Part shown: piece by piece, positions 49,146 to 61,312 of the stretch | How positions within the stretch are numbered: position 1 is the stretch's first letter | How the letters are laid out: each line of letters begins with the position of its first letter | DNA from: JBLNDJ01 sp050261515 | GTDB lineage: Bacteria > Acidobacteriota > Terriglobia > Bryobacterales > Bryobacteraceae | DNA: 64,000 bases | NCBI GenBank assembly: GCA_050261515.1 | Contig: JBLNDJ010000048.1 | Location: 186,001 to 250,000 of the forward strand | Direction of reading: 5' to 3' | Translations under genes and position numbers: made by a program | The notes under the pieces: generated by a model | The model's input: the letters and a program-made list of their open reading frames with translations, nothing else | Databases searched by the model: none | Told to the model about the DNA's origin: nothing

Positions 49146-50501
49146 TTACTCTAGTACGAGCGCGGCCGAGACCGTCACCTGGTCGATGTCCACGCCCGTG
49201 CCGCCGCCTTCGGTTTCGTAGGTCTCCAGCTCGCGCGGCTGCTTCTCGGGCGTGTAAAGCGTGGCCTTCTTGTACTTCGAAAGCATGTGGACCGCGATCG
49301 ATTCCACCGGGTAGCTCGTGTAATTCGTAAGTTGCAGCACGACGCGCGTGTCGTCCCCGAGCAGGCTCGAGAGCATGCCCGCCACGTTGAACAACCGCGC
49401 CCCCAGGTTCGTGCGGCCGATCATCGAGTTGATGTCTTTCCAGATGTCGTCGATCCGGTCGAGTTCTTTCTTCTCGAGCGTGATCTGGTCTTTGCGCGGC
49501 GGCGGGAATTTCCAGCCGGGCGGCGCAGTGAGCAGCGTGCCCCCGCTGCGCGTGAAGCCGCGGAGCGCTTCCTTGTGCCCGGGCGAGACCGACTCGGGAT
49601 CTACGTTGACGGCCATCGACGCGCCGCGCAGCGATGCCGTGTCGAGCTTCGCGAGCGGGACGGGCCGCACGGGCGTGTGCTTCACGGCGATCATGTCGAG
49701 CACGCCGCCCGAGAGCAGCGCGCCGCTCGACGGGTCCTCGATGATCGCCAGTCGCCCGTATGGCTTGAGCGCGCGCCAGTCCTTGTGGTCCTCGAAGAAG
49801 CGAAGCTGCGCGCCGATGCGCCGCCAGTCCGCGACTGCCCGCGGATCGCGCGCGAGCAGGCGGCGCGTGAATTCTTCGTCGAGCGCGATCACCCAGCGCG
49901 CCCCGACGGTCTCGGCGTCCGAGATGGCCTGCAGGTAGCGCGTCACCGGCAGAACGGATTTTTCGGGCGGCCGGTTCGCGATCCAGACCGGCGCCTCCGA
50001 GGCCGCGCGCGCGAAGCGCAGGAAGCCGGAGTTGGTGTCGATCCACGGGCCCCCGGTCGCCGCGGCCTTGGCCTCGACCCGCACGCCGGGCCAAACGCCC
50101 TGGCCGGTGCCTACGATTGCGGCGGGTTCGTCGAACCGCATCTTCGCTCGCGGCGGCAGGTGGATCGCGACCTTCTTCGCCTCGCCGAGCGCGGCGTCGA
50201 AGGCCCGAGCGGAGTCTGCTTCGAAATCCCCTTCGAGCGCCAGGCCGGTCAGCTTCGCATCGACGGCCTTGCGCACCGTCGGGGTCGCTTCGGCGGGCGC
50301 GCGCACGACACCCAGCACCGCAATCCCGCGCTCGGAAGCCGCATCGGAGAACGCCGCGGACCAAACGCTCTGTTCTACCAGCAGGCAGTTGACCGGAGTC
50401 TCGGCGACCAGATCCAGAGTCTTGGGATCGTTCGACGACCAGCGCGCCGGAGTCCAGTTCGCGGCCGCTGCCGTGGCGGCCAGAAAGACGGCAAGCACCA
50501 T
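49146..50501 (-). CDS. Secreted protein, TIM-barrel-like, unknown function
   Basis: Uncharacterised exported protein of about 451 residues. A signal peptide (VLAVFLAATAAAANW) fixes the start near ATG 50501; the TTG at 50519 would add six polar residues. Alternating strand-helix text up to about residue 270 (TPVNCLLVEQSVWSAAF, ERGIAVLGVV, KVAIHLPPRA, VTRYLQAISDAETVGARWVIALDEEF) suggests a TIM-like barrel such as in glycoside hydrolases, followed by a Rossmann-like segment (SGGTLLTAPPGWKF) and a beta domain (DDTRVVLQLTNYTSYPVESIAVHML). It belongs to the minus-strand run of sugar-related genes, but no catalytic residues can be named. Confidence 0.65.
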   Translation of the reverse strand: MVLAVFLAATAAAANWTPARWSSNDPKTLDLVAETPVNCLLVEQSVWSAAFSDAASERGIAVLGVVRAPAEATPTVRKAVDAKLTGLALEGDFEADSARAFDAALGEAKKVAIHLPPRAKMRFDEPAAIVGTGQGVWPGVRVEAKAAATGGPWIDTNSGFLRFARAASEAPVWIANRPPEKSVLPVTRYLQAISDAETVGARWVIALDEEFTRRLLARDPRAVADWRRIGAQLRFFEDHKDWRALKPYGRLAIIEDPSSGALLSGGVLDMIAVKHTPVRPVPLAKLDTASLRGASMAVNVDPESVSPGHKEALRGFTRSGGTLLTAPPGWKFPPPRKDQITLEKKELDRIDDIWKDINSMIGRTNLGARLFNVAGMLSSLLGDDTRVVLQLTNYTSYPVESIAVHMLSKYKKATLYTPEKQPRELETYETEGGGTGVDIDQVTVSAALVLE

Positions 50502-50581
50502 GCCTCTATGGTGCCGCAAAGTAGAACACGAAGGCCTCGCCCCTCACGCGCATTACGGTCCTCGCGCAGGTTGTCATCGCG

Positions 50582-53895
<3,314 letters not shown>

Positions 53896-53899
<4 letters not shown>

Positions 53900-54741
53900 C
53901 CTTTCGCCGCCGCTTCCATCCCGCGCAGCGCGACCAGCTCGAGCAACTGCGAAAGCACCTCGTTGCGGTCGCGTCCGCTCAGCGCAAGCGCGATCTGCGC
54001 TTGCAGCAGCCCGTACTTCACGCCCAGGTCGTAGCGCCGCCCCTCGGCTTGAAACGCGAGATACTGCTCGCGGCCCGCCAGCTCGGCCAGCGCGCCCGAG
54101 AGCGTCGCGCGCCCGCCCGCCGCGAGCTGCCGCCCCAGGATCTCCATCACCTCCGGCGTCAGCACGTGCATCCCGAAGAAGCAGAGATAGTGCCCGGCGC
54201 GCAGCCCCGGCACGATGAGGTTCTGCTCGGCTTCGGTCGGCGTCGGCTTCTCGATCACCGTTTCGATGCGGTACAAGCCCGCGCGGCCGGACACGCGCTG
54301 GCCGCCCACCGCGCCGTAATGTGCGAGCAGGGTCTCGCGCGTCGGCTGCACGGCCGAGACCGGCGACGATTCCGCCTCCGCCACCTCGACCAGCCGCCGC
54401 GCGCACGCGCCCGTATCCGCGCCGACGTAAACATGGTCTCCCACCAGGTGCAGGAACGGCCCCCCCTCGATGAAATCCCGCGCGCAGTAGACTGCATGCC
54501 CATACCCGAGCGGCTCGCCCTGCGGGATGAACCGCACGCGCTCGCCCCCGGCCTTCGCGTACGCGGCCTCATCGCCGGGACAAACAACCACGCAGATATC
54601 TTCGATTCCGGCGGCGAGCGCCTCATCCAGAATGATCCGCAAGACGGGCTTCTCGACGCCGTCGCGGTCGGTAAGAGTTTGAAGCGGGAGCGTACGCTGA
54701 TTCCGTCCTGCGGCTGTGATCACAGCTTTGCGGATTCGCAT
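53896..54741 (-). CDS. GalU-like nucleotidyltransferase with altered signature
   Basis: Sugar-1-phosphate nucleotidyltransferase of 281 residues, similar in length and order to GalU. The N-terminal loop, usually GLGTRxxP, reads AGRNQRTLPLQTL, and the following KPVLRIILDEALAAGIEDICVVV matches the family. Other marks are PQGEPLGYGHAVYCARDF, the metal-binding Asp in LHLVGDHVYVG, VIEKPTPTEAEQNLIVPGL and RRYDLGVKYGLLQAQ. The changed nucleotide-binding loop may shift specificity or reduce catalysis. It lies 20 nt after an SDR gene and overlaps the kinase-uridylyltransferase fusion, which also has a nucleotidyltransferase domain, so two related domains work in one operon. Confidence 0.85.
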
Positions 54742-54761
54742 GGCGTTTTGGTCAATGATAA

Positions 54762-55631
54762 CTAGAAGTGCAGCCCGCCGCTGCAGATGAGCACTTCGCC
54801 GGTGACGTAATCGGAAAGCGGCGAGCAGAAGAAGAGTACCGCGCCCGCCGCCTCTTCGGGCGTCCCGAGCCGGCCGAGCGGACAGGCGGCCTTCACGGCT
54901 TCGAGCACCTTCGGCTGCACGCCGAATGCGATCTGATGGCCCTGTATATCGACCGCGGCGCCGTCGCCGAGCGGCTGCACCAGGCGCGTCTCGATCAGCC
55001 CGAAGCCCACCGCGTTCACGTTGACGTTGTAGCGGCCCCACTCCTTGGCGAGCGTCTTCGTCAGGCCCGTCACACCCGCCTTGGCGGAGGAGTACGCCGC
55101 CTGCCCCGCGTTGCCGTCCGTGCCCGAGATCGACGTGATGTTGACCACCTTCCGCATCACCCGCCGCCCCCCGGCCGCTTCCCGCTTCGCGGTCTCACGC
55201 AGCCAGCCCGACGCCGCGCGGAGAATGCGGAACGGCGCCACCAGGTGCACGTCGAGCATCGCCTGAAACTGCTCGTCCGTCATCTTCTGGATGACGTTGT
55301 CCCAGGTGTAGCCCGCGTTGTTGACGATAATGTCGATCGAGCCGAAGCTCGCGAGCGTCGCCGCGATGAGGCGCTCGGGGAATCCGGGCTCGGTGATGTC
55401 TCCCGCCAGATGCGCCGCGCGCCCGCCGCCGCGCCCTAGAATCGCCTCGGTTTCGGCCGCGGCGTCCTCGTCGAGATCGTTGACGAAAACCGAGGCGCCC
55501 GCCGCCGCGAGCCTCGCAGCGATGGCGCGCCCGATCCCCCGGCCTGAGCCGGTGACCAGCGCTGCCTTCTGCTCCAGCGTGAACGGCAGACGCGCCTCCC
55601 TGTGGGGCAGGCCCGTAGGCCTGTCCCACAC
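54762..55631 (-). CDS. Short-chain dehydrogenase/reductase, FabG-like
   Basis: NAD(P)-dependent SDR of up to 289 residues. It has the cofactor loop ALVTGSGRGIGRAIAARL, the NNAGYTWDNV motif, the catalytic Ser in VVNITSISG, YSSAKAGVTGLTKTLAKEWG with YxxxK, and SGGLHF at the end. The start is uncertain: GTG 55631 lies in a palindromic hairpin (55601-55630), so the first 14 residues may not be translated. GGGAGG in the minus strand just after the hairpin is placed for a CTG start at the segment LPFTLEQ. The context is a sugar-activation operon, so a sugar or polyol substrate is as likely as a ketoacyl one. Confidence 0.85.
   Translation of the reverse strand: MWDRPTGLPHREARLPFTLEQKAALVTGSGRGIGRAIAARLAAAGASVFVNDLDEDAAAETEAILGRGGGRAAHLAGDITEPGFPERLIAATLASFGSIDIIVNNAGYTWDNVIQKMTDEQFQAMLDVHLVAPFRILRAASGWLRETAKREAAGGRRVMRKVVNITSISGTDGNAGQAAYSSAKAGVTGLTKTLAKEWGRYNVNVNAVGFGLIETRLVQPLGDGAAVDIQGHQIAFGVQPKVLEAVKAACPLGRLGTPEEAAGAVLFFCSPLSDYVTGEVLICSGGLHF
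55601..55630. repeat. Palindromic hairpin at the SDR start
   Basis: TGTGGGGCAGGCC (55601-55613) pairs with GGCCTGTCCCACA (55618-55630) over 13 positions with one G-T wobble and a CGTA loop. It lies between the stop of the Gfo/Idh gene and the SDR coding sequence and looks like a dispersed intergenic palindrome. It would form a stable stem in the mRNA. Confidence 0.7.
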
Positions 55632-55634
55632 CTG

Positions 55635-56825
55635 CTAGATAATCTCTTCCGTCATCGGATCCCACCGCACGGTCGTCTGCCGGCGGTACGACGCGATCGC
55701 CATCTGGACCGCGATCGACGACCGGAACCCCAGTTCGAACGGAGCCACCGGCTGCTTCCGGCTGCGCACGCAATCGAAGAAATTCTGCATGTGGCGGCCG
55801 GTAAAGTCGAGGTACTCGCTTCCGCCCGCACGCTTCGGGGGGGCGCCGGCCGCCTTGCCCTGCGGCTGGTAAATTACCTCGTCCGACTCCGTGTGGATGA
55901 TCGTGCCCTTCGAACCGAACAGGAAATCCTGCCCTTCCCCGTAATAGTTGTTCGAGAACATCGAGTTCCACGTGAACAGGATTTTCTCCGGCTGGCTCAT
56001 CGACACGTTCATCGTGTCCGGCACCTGCATCTTCGGCGACAGGTAGTTCGCGCCGGTCATCGTCACGCTTTCCGGAATGTTGAGCCCCAGCGCCTCGTAC
56101 CAGAAGCCCACCTGGTGAATCATATTCTCGAACACGTTGCCGCCCGAGTAATCCCAGTAAAAGCGCCAGTTGAGATAGCGGTCCGGGTCGAACGAATGGT
56201 GCGCGGCCTCGGCTTCAAACGCCGGCCAGTCGATGTGCTCGGTGTCGCAATCCGGCGTGAGCTTCCGCATCCAGCCCCCGTAGGGCGCGTTGCGGTAGTG
56301 GTTTGCCTGGATGGCCTGGATGGTGCCCATGCGCTCCGGCGTGATCAATTCCTTGATCTTCTTGATGCCGTCGCCGCTGTTCATCTGCATGCCGATCTGC
56401 ACGACGCGCCCGGAGTTCTCGAACGCTTTGCGCATGCGCCGCGCGTGCGCGGGATTGAACGCCATCGTCTTTTCCTGGTAGACGTCCTTGCCCGCCTGGA
56501 TCGCCGCGACGAAACTCAGGGCGTGCTGGTGCTGTGGCGTCGCGATCAGGACTGCGTCGATGGTTTTATCTTCGAGAAGTTCGCGGTAGTCGCGGTAGGC
56601 CTTCATCTGCGGCGCGATGGCCCTGGCTTCATCGAGGCGGCGCGTGTAGACGTCCGCTACAGCGACCGCTTCGACATTGGGACACTTGAGCGCGGCCCTG
56701 AAAATCTCCTTCCCGCGCGCGCCGGCGCCGATCCACCCGATGCGGATGCGATCATTCGCTCCCATTACACGCCCGGCCGCCGCGAGGCCGGCAATCTGTC
56801 CGAAGAAAACTCTGCGATTCGTCAT
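55635..56825 (-). CDS. Gfo/Idh/MocA-family oxidoreductase with signal sequence
   Basis: NAD(P)-dependent oxidoreductase of 396 residues. The N-terminus (TNRRVFFGQIAGLAAAGRVMG) is a Tat-like signal with two arginines. The cofactor fold opens IRIGWIGAGARGKEIF; the EKP motif is changed to VYQEKTMAFNPAHARR, so proline is replaced by threonine. Catalytic-type sequences include GGNVFENMIHQVGFWYEALG. The start ATG is preceded by a GAAGG ribosome site. It heads the minus-strand run of SDR, nucleotidyltransferase and kinase genes, 3 nt before the SDR GTG, and probably acts on a glycan-derived sugar. The substrate is unknown. Confidence 0.87.
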   Translation of the reverse strand: MTNRRVFFGQIAGLAAAGRVMGANDRIRIGWIGAGARGKEIFRAALKCPNVEAVAVADVYTRRLDEARAIAPQMKAYRDYRELLEDKTIDAVLIATPQHQHALSFVAAIQAGKDVYQEKTMAFNPAHARRMRKAFENSGRVVQIGMQMNSGDGIKKIKELITPERMGTIQAIQANHYRNAPYGGWMRKLTPDCDTEHIDWPAFEAEAAHHSFDPDRYLNWRFYWDYSGGNVFENMIHQVGFWYEALGLNIPESVTMTGANYLSPKMQVPDTMNVSMSQPEKILFTWNSMFSNNYYGEGQDFLFGSKGTIIHTESDEVIYQPQGKAAGAPPKRAGGSEYLDFTGRHMQNFFDCVRSRKQPVAPFELGFRSSIAVQMAIASYRRQTTVRWDPMTEEII

Positions 56826-56864
56826 GGCACCTTCCAGTTAAGAATGATATACCGAACGCCCGGA

Positions 56865-59135
56865 TCAGTGCCGCCGGCCGCGCCTGCGATCCAGCTCCGG
56901 TTCCGCCAGCGAGAACTGCAACTTGCGCTCGATGGCCTCGACGCGATCGAGCCGCACCCGGACCTCATCGCCGATCGAAAACTCCCGCCGCGTGCGCTCG
57001 CCCACGATCTTGCGCGTGTTCTCATGGAAGCTGTAGCGGTCGCCCGGAAGCGTCTCGATCGGCACCAGCCCCTCGATGAACAGTTCTTCGAGCTCGACAA
57101 AAAACCCGAAGCGCGTCGTGCTGATGACGAGCGCCTTGAACTCATCGCCCAGGCGGTCCGTCATGAACTTCACTTTCTTCCACTCGAGCAACTCGCGCTC
57201 GGCCTCGGCCGCCCGGCGCTCGGATTCCGAACACTCGGCCGCGATCGTCCGCGCCTCGCCCTCCGTCAGCGGCATGGAGTTGAGCACACGGTGGACGACC
57301 AGATCCGGGTAGCGGCGGATCGGCGACGTGAAGTGCGTGTAGGTATCGGCCGCGAGCGCGAAGTGCCCCGAGTTCCTCTCGCTGTAGCGCGCCTGCTTGA
57401 GCGAGCGCAGCATCAGGTAGTTCAGGATGCGCTCCTCGGGCTTCCCTTCGAGGCGGCTCACCAGCCGCTGGTAGCTGCGCGACGTGATCGCCGGGTTCGC
57501 CTGGGGCAGCACCAGTTCGCGCCGCACCTTGCTGCCGTCCCTGTGGCGCGACGTCATCGCGAAGCGCTTCACCGGCACCGCGCCGCCGCCGAGCGAGTAG
57601 CCGAAGTGCGCGGCGATCTCTTCGAACTCCATCACGCGCTTCGGATCCGGCGTTTCGTGGATGCGGTAGAGCGACGGAACCCCGGTCTGCTCGATGTGCG
57701 CGGCCACGGCCTCGTTCGCCGCCAGCATGAACTCCTCGATGATGCGGTGGGCAATCGTGCGCAGCGCCCGCTCGATGCCGGACATCTGGCCCGACTCGTC
57801 GAACTCGATCACCGCTTCGGGCAGGTCGAAGTCGATCGACCCGCGCCGCATGCGCTTGCGGTTGAGAATGAGCGCCAGTTCGCGCATCAGTTCAAACCGG
57901 CCCAGCAGATTTCCGTAGCGTTCGCGCAGCCCGGCATCGCCTTCGAGCAGCAGGTGTACGTTCGTGTACGTCATGCGCTCCACGCTGCGCATGACCCCGC
58001 GCACGAACTCCTGCCCCACCACATCACCCTGGTGATCGATCTCGAGCAGCGCGGAGACGCACAGCCGGTCCACGCGCGGGTTCAGCGAGCACAGGCCGGT
58101 CGAGAGCTCGAGCGGCAGCATGGGAATGGCACGGTCCGGAAAATAGACGCTCGTGCCGCGCAGGCGCGCTTCGACATCAATCGGCGTGCCGGGCCGCACG
58201 TAGTGGCTCACGTCGGCGATGTGTACGTGCAGCAGGTATGTGCCGCGCGGCGTGCGGTCCACCCACACGGCATCGTCGAAATCCCGTGCGGTCTCGCCGT
58301 CGATCGTTACAACGTCCATGCCGCGGAAATCCGTGCGCCCCGCGGCTTCATCCGCGCGGATCGACGCCGGGTACTTCTGCGCCTGCTCCAGAACGTCCGG
58401 CGGGAAGCGGTGCGGCAGGTGGTGCTTGCGGATGACGATCTCGACATCGACGCCGAAATCGTCCGGGTAGCCGAGGATCTCGATCACGCGCCCCACGGCA
58501 TTCGCGCGCCCCTCGGGAAACTCGAGCACCTCCACGTTGACGATCATGCCGTCCAGATCGGCGGCCCCGGCGGCCTCGGCCGCGTGCGCGCCCACGCGGT
58601 CCACGGCGCCCGTGGCGGGCGGCGTCTCGAGCCCCTCCGGAATCTCGATCCATTGCTGGATACGATCATCGTGCGGCACGACGAAATTACCCTTCCGCCC
58701 GGCGCGAAACTCCCCGACGACGGTCGCCTGCGCGCGCCGTAGAATGCGCGTGATCTCTCCCTCCACGCGGCCCGCCGAATCCATGCGGCCGATCCGCACG
58801 ATGACGCGGTCCCCATGCATCGCCTTTTCCGCCGAAGCGGGCGGGATGAAAATGTCGCCGCGCACCGACTCGAGCGGATGGTCCGGAACGACGAAACCGT
58901 ACCCGTCGCGATGCATGTGCAGCACACCCGAGGCCCACTCGCGGCTGCGGCTCGTGACAACATACTGCCCGCCGCGCAGCTCGATCAGCTCCCCGCGCTC
59001 CACCAGCCGCGCCAGCGCGGCCTCGAGCTCCGCGCGCGCTTCGCCCCGCGCCCCCAGTTCCCGCACCAGGTGCTTGAAACTCGCGCGGGCATGCGGCATC
59101 GCGGAGATGCGCGCCAGAATTTCCGAGTCCGTCAC
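56865..59135 (-). CDS. rnr: Ribonuclease R (RNase II/R family)
   Basis: Processive 3'-5' exoribonuclease of 756 residues. It begins with a winged-helix region (DSEILARISAMPHARASFKHLVRELG, about 1-60), then cold-shock OB domains (GVLHMHRDGYGFVVPDHP and GEFRAGRKGNFVVPHDD). The RNB catalytic domain begins near residue 270 and has DGETARDFDDAVWV with the metal-binding aspartates (about 285) and HVHIADVSHYVRPGTPID. A C-terminal S1 domain (FKALVISTTRFGFFVELEELFIEGLVP) and a short basic tail follow. GTG at 59135 overlaps the stop of the POTRA protein gene (GTGA), which fixes the start. Roles are RNA turnover and quality control. Confidence 0.94.
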   Translation of the reverse strand: MTDSEILARISAMPHARASFKHLVRELGARGEARAELEAALARLVERGELIELRGGQYVVTSRSREWASGVLHMHRDGYGFVVPDHPLESVRGDIFIPPASAEKAMHGDRVIVRIGRMDSAGRVEGEITRILRRAQATVVGEFRAGRKGNFVVPHDDRIQQWIEIPEGLETPPATGAVDRVGAHAAEAAGAADLDGMIVNVEVLEFPEGRANAVGRVIEILGYPDDFGVDVEIVIRKHHLPHRFPPDVLEQAQKYPASIRADEAAGRTDFRGMDVVTIDGETARDFDDAVWVDRTPRGTYLLHVHIADVSHYVRPGTPIDVEARLRGTSVYFPDRAIPMLPLELSTGLCSLNPRVDRLCVSALLEIDHQGDVVGQEFVRGVMRSVERMTYTNVHLLLEGDAGLRERYGNLLGRFELMRELALILNRKRMRRGSIDFDLPEAVIEFDESGQMSGIERALRTIAHRIIEEFMLAANEAVAAHIEQTGVPSLYRIHETPDPKRVMEFEEIAAHFGYSLGGGAVPVKRFAMTSRHRDGSKVRRELVLPQANPAITSRSYQRLVSRLEGKPEERILNYLMLRSLKQARYSERNSGHFALAADTYTHFTSPIRRYPDLVVHRVLNSMPLTEGEARTIAAECSESERRAAEAERELLEWKKVKFMTDRLGDEFKALVISTTRFGFFVELEELFIEGLVPIETLPGDRYSFHENTRKIVGERTRREFSIGDEVRVRLDRVEAIERKLQFSLAEPELDRRRGRRH

Positions 59136-60370
59136 TTCGGCCCCTTGAACGTAAACACGACGTCCACCGCGCCGCTCGCCGCGCCGGCGGGCTCGTACCG
59201 CCGCGAGATGCGCTCGAAGCGGATCCGGTCGTCGCGCATGAGAGCGCGCTCGAACTGGTCCACGAGATCTGTGTTCAGCACGTCGCCGGGTTTCAGTTTC
59301 CACAGGGCGCGGGCGCGGGTTGCCGAGGGCTCGGGCAGCCCGTCCAACCGCAACGCGCCCAATTTCGCTTGCGGCCCCTTCTCAACCACGAACGTGAGGT
59401 CGGCCACCGCGCGCGCAGGGTCCAGGTGCTTCTCGATCTCGCAGGAGGCGTCGAGATACCCTTCCCGGCCGAGCGTCCCCTGAATGCGCGCCATGTCGAG
59501 CGCCGCCTTCTTCCAGCCGGCGACGTCCCCCGGCTTGAGTTCCACAACGGACTTCAGCCGTTCAACCGGCAAGCGGTCCCCCGCGATCTCGATCGCGCCC
59601 ACGCGATACACCGGCCCCTCCACCACGGTCGTGGTGACCACAACGCCGCCTGAGGCGTCCTTTGCCGCCGTGATCCGCGGAAAGCTCACGCCCAGCAGCC
59701 CCTGCTCCTCGTAGAGCCGCCGCACGTTGTAGTCGAGCAGCTCGCGGAATCCGCTCTCTGTGTACTCCGAGCCGGCCGCCGCCTTCGCGAGCGCGGCTTC
59801 AAGCGTCGCGGCCGGAAGCGCCTGCGTACCTTCGAACTTCACCGCCGCGATGTGCGGCATCACAGCCGGGCGCAGCGTCGTCGCGATCACCCCGCTCGCC
59901 GGGTCGGTCCTCATCCGCGCGACAACCGCCTCCTTCTTCCCCTGCGCTTCAAGAAAACGCTCGACCGCGCGGCAGTAAAACGCCGTCGCCTGCTCATTCG
60001 TGGGCATCTGCTTTTGGACGAGCGGCTCGTTCTCCCCGAGCCATGCCCACACGCGCGCCTCGTCGAAATCCGGCAGCTCGATGCGGATCTCCTCGACCTC
60101 CTGCGCCTCCTCGACCATAAGCGTGAGATCGAACGCCTCGCCCGCCGGCTTGTAGCGGAATCGCGCCGACGTGAACAGCCCCGTATCCGCCAGGCGCTTG
60201 CAGGCGGCCTCGAAATCCTCCGGTGTCGCCTGCGCTCCTACCCGCAGCCCCGAGCCCTGAATCACGGCCTCCTGCGTGTAGCGCACGTTCCCCTCCACCT
60301 GAATTCTGGCGATGGGGTACGCACTTGCGATCAGCAGTAGCAGGGCGGGATACACCACGGCACCCATCAT
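59132..60370 (-). CDS. POTRA-domain protein lacking the Omp85 barrel
   Basis: Exported protein of 412 residues built of POTRA-like repeats and no barrel. A signal peptide (VVYPALLLLIASAYPIA) is followed by IARIQVEGNVRYTQEAVIQGSGLRVGAQATPEDFEAACKRLADTGLFTSARFRYKP, a clear POTRA unit as in BamA/TamA; further units start at MPHIAAVKFEGTQALPAATL, YRVGAIEIAGDRLPVERL and KLGALRLDGLPEPS. It ends FTFKGPK without membrane strands. It may be a periplasmic partner for an Omp85 barrel, such as the one at 7192-10137, or a decayed copy. It lies upstream of and overlaps rnr, and is divergent from a Gfo/Idh gene. Confidence 0.82.
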   Translation of the reverse strand: MMGAVVYPALLLLIASAYPIARIQVEGNVRYTQEAVIQGSGLRVGAQATPEDFEAACKRLADTGLFTSARFRYKPAGEAFDLTLMVEEAQEVEEIRIELPDFDEARVWAWLGENEPLVQKQMPTNEQATAFYCRAVERFLEAQGKKEAVVARMRTDPASGVIATTLRPAVMPHIAAVKFEGTQALPAATLEAALAKAAAGSEYTESGFRELLDYNVRRLYEEQGLLGVSFPRITAAKDASGGVVVTTTVVEGPVYRVGAIEIAGDRLPVERLKSVVELKPGDVAGWKKAALDMARIQGTLGREGYLDASCEIEKHLDPARAVADLTFVVEKGPQAKLGALRLDGLPEPSATRARALWKLKPGDVLNTDLVDQFERALMRDDRIRFERISRRYEPAGAASGAVDVVFTFKGPK

Positions 60371-60381
60371 AAAATGGACTC

Positions 60382-61305
60382 GTGCTGAATTGGGTGGTTG
60401 TCGGAATCGGAGACATAACGACGCGCCGCGTGATCCCCGCGATCCAGGCCGAGCCGCGCAGCCGTTTATACGGCTTGGTCACGCGCGACCCGGCCAAGGC
60501 CGCGCCCTACGGCGGCTGTGTCTGGACGAATCTCGACGACGCGCTGCGCGACCCCGCCGTCGCGGCCGTCTACGTCGCAACGCCGGTCTTCCTGCACGCG
60601 CCGCAGGCCATCGCCGCGCTCTCGGCCGGCAAGCACGTTCTGTGCGAGAAGCCCATGGCGCTCAACTATGCGCAGGCTCAAGCGATGAACGCCGCCGCGG
60701 CCGGATCCGGCAAGCTGCTCGGCATCGCCTACTACCGCCGCCTGTATCCCAAGCTGCATCGCGCGCAGGAACTTATCGCGCAGGGAGCGATCGGCCGCCC
60801 CGTGCTCGCCTACGCCTCCGCGCACGACTGGTTCAACAACGAAGACGGCCGCCGCCCCTGGTTCCTCGACCCCGCGCAGGCCGGAGGCGGCCCTTGGTTC
60901 GACACCGCCTGCCATCGCATCGACGTCTTCAACCTGCTGTTCGGCCGCCCGCTCGCGGTCGTGGGGCAGCGCTCGAACGTCGTCCACCAGGGCGCCGTCG
61001 AAGACAGCGCCACCGCGCTCATCGAATATGAAAACGGACTGCGCGCAATCATCGACGTGCGCCGCCACTCGCGCATCGACCGCGACGAGTTCCGCATCGT
61101 CGGCACCGATGGCGAACTCGACCTGACGCCGCTGAACGGCCCGAAGCTCGCGCACGCCGGCGGCACCGAAACCCTGCCTCCTGACGCGAACCTGCACTAT
61201 CCGCTGATCGCGAACTTCGCCGCCGCGGTGCTCGACGGCGCGCCGCTTGCATCGACCGGCGCCACCGCGCTCGCAACCAACTGGGTGCTCGAACAGCTAT
61301 CCTGA
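60382..61305 (+). CDS. Gfo/Idh/MocA-family oxidoreductase, cytoplasmic
   Basis: NAD(P)-dependent oxidoreductase of 307 residues without signal peptide, unlike the other two in the window. Rossmann start WVVVGIGDITTRRVIPAI; EKP motif HVLCEKPMALNYAQAQAM; catalytic-type histidine in FDTACHRIDVFNLLFG. It is similar to dehydrogenases acting on myo-inositol, scyllo-inositol or 1,5-anhydrofructose-like sugars, without certainty. TAAAAT at 60370-60375 ends 6 nt before the GTG, suggesting a leaderless transcript. It is followed 7 nt downstream by the adenosine-specific kinase gene. Confidence 0.87.
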   Translation: MLNWVVVGIGDITTRRVIPAIQAEPRSRLYGLVTRDPAKAAPYGGCVWTNLDDALRDPAVAAVYVATPVFLHAPQAIAALSAGKHVLCEKPMALNYAQAQAMNAAAAGSGKLLGIAYYRRLYPKLHRAQELIAQGAIGRPVLAYASAHDWFNNEDGRRPWFLDPAQAGGGPWFDTACHRIDVFNLLFGRPLAVVGQRSNVVHQGAVEDSATALIEYENGLRAIIDVRRHSRIDRDEFRIVGTDGELDLTPLNGPKLAHAGGTETLPPDANLHYPLIANFAAAVLDGAPLASTGATALATNWVLEQLS

Positions 61306-61312
61306 GGGTTTC

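Noticed and set aside
55602..58742. Very long plus-strand open frame (over 1000 codons) opposite the Gfo/Idh and RNase R genes
   Set aside because: It is rich in Arg, His, Val and Leu without domain text, and lies antisense to well-identified genes. It follows from high GC in the third codon position of the genes on the minus strand.
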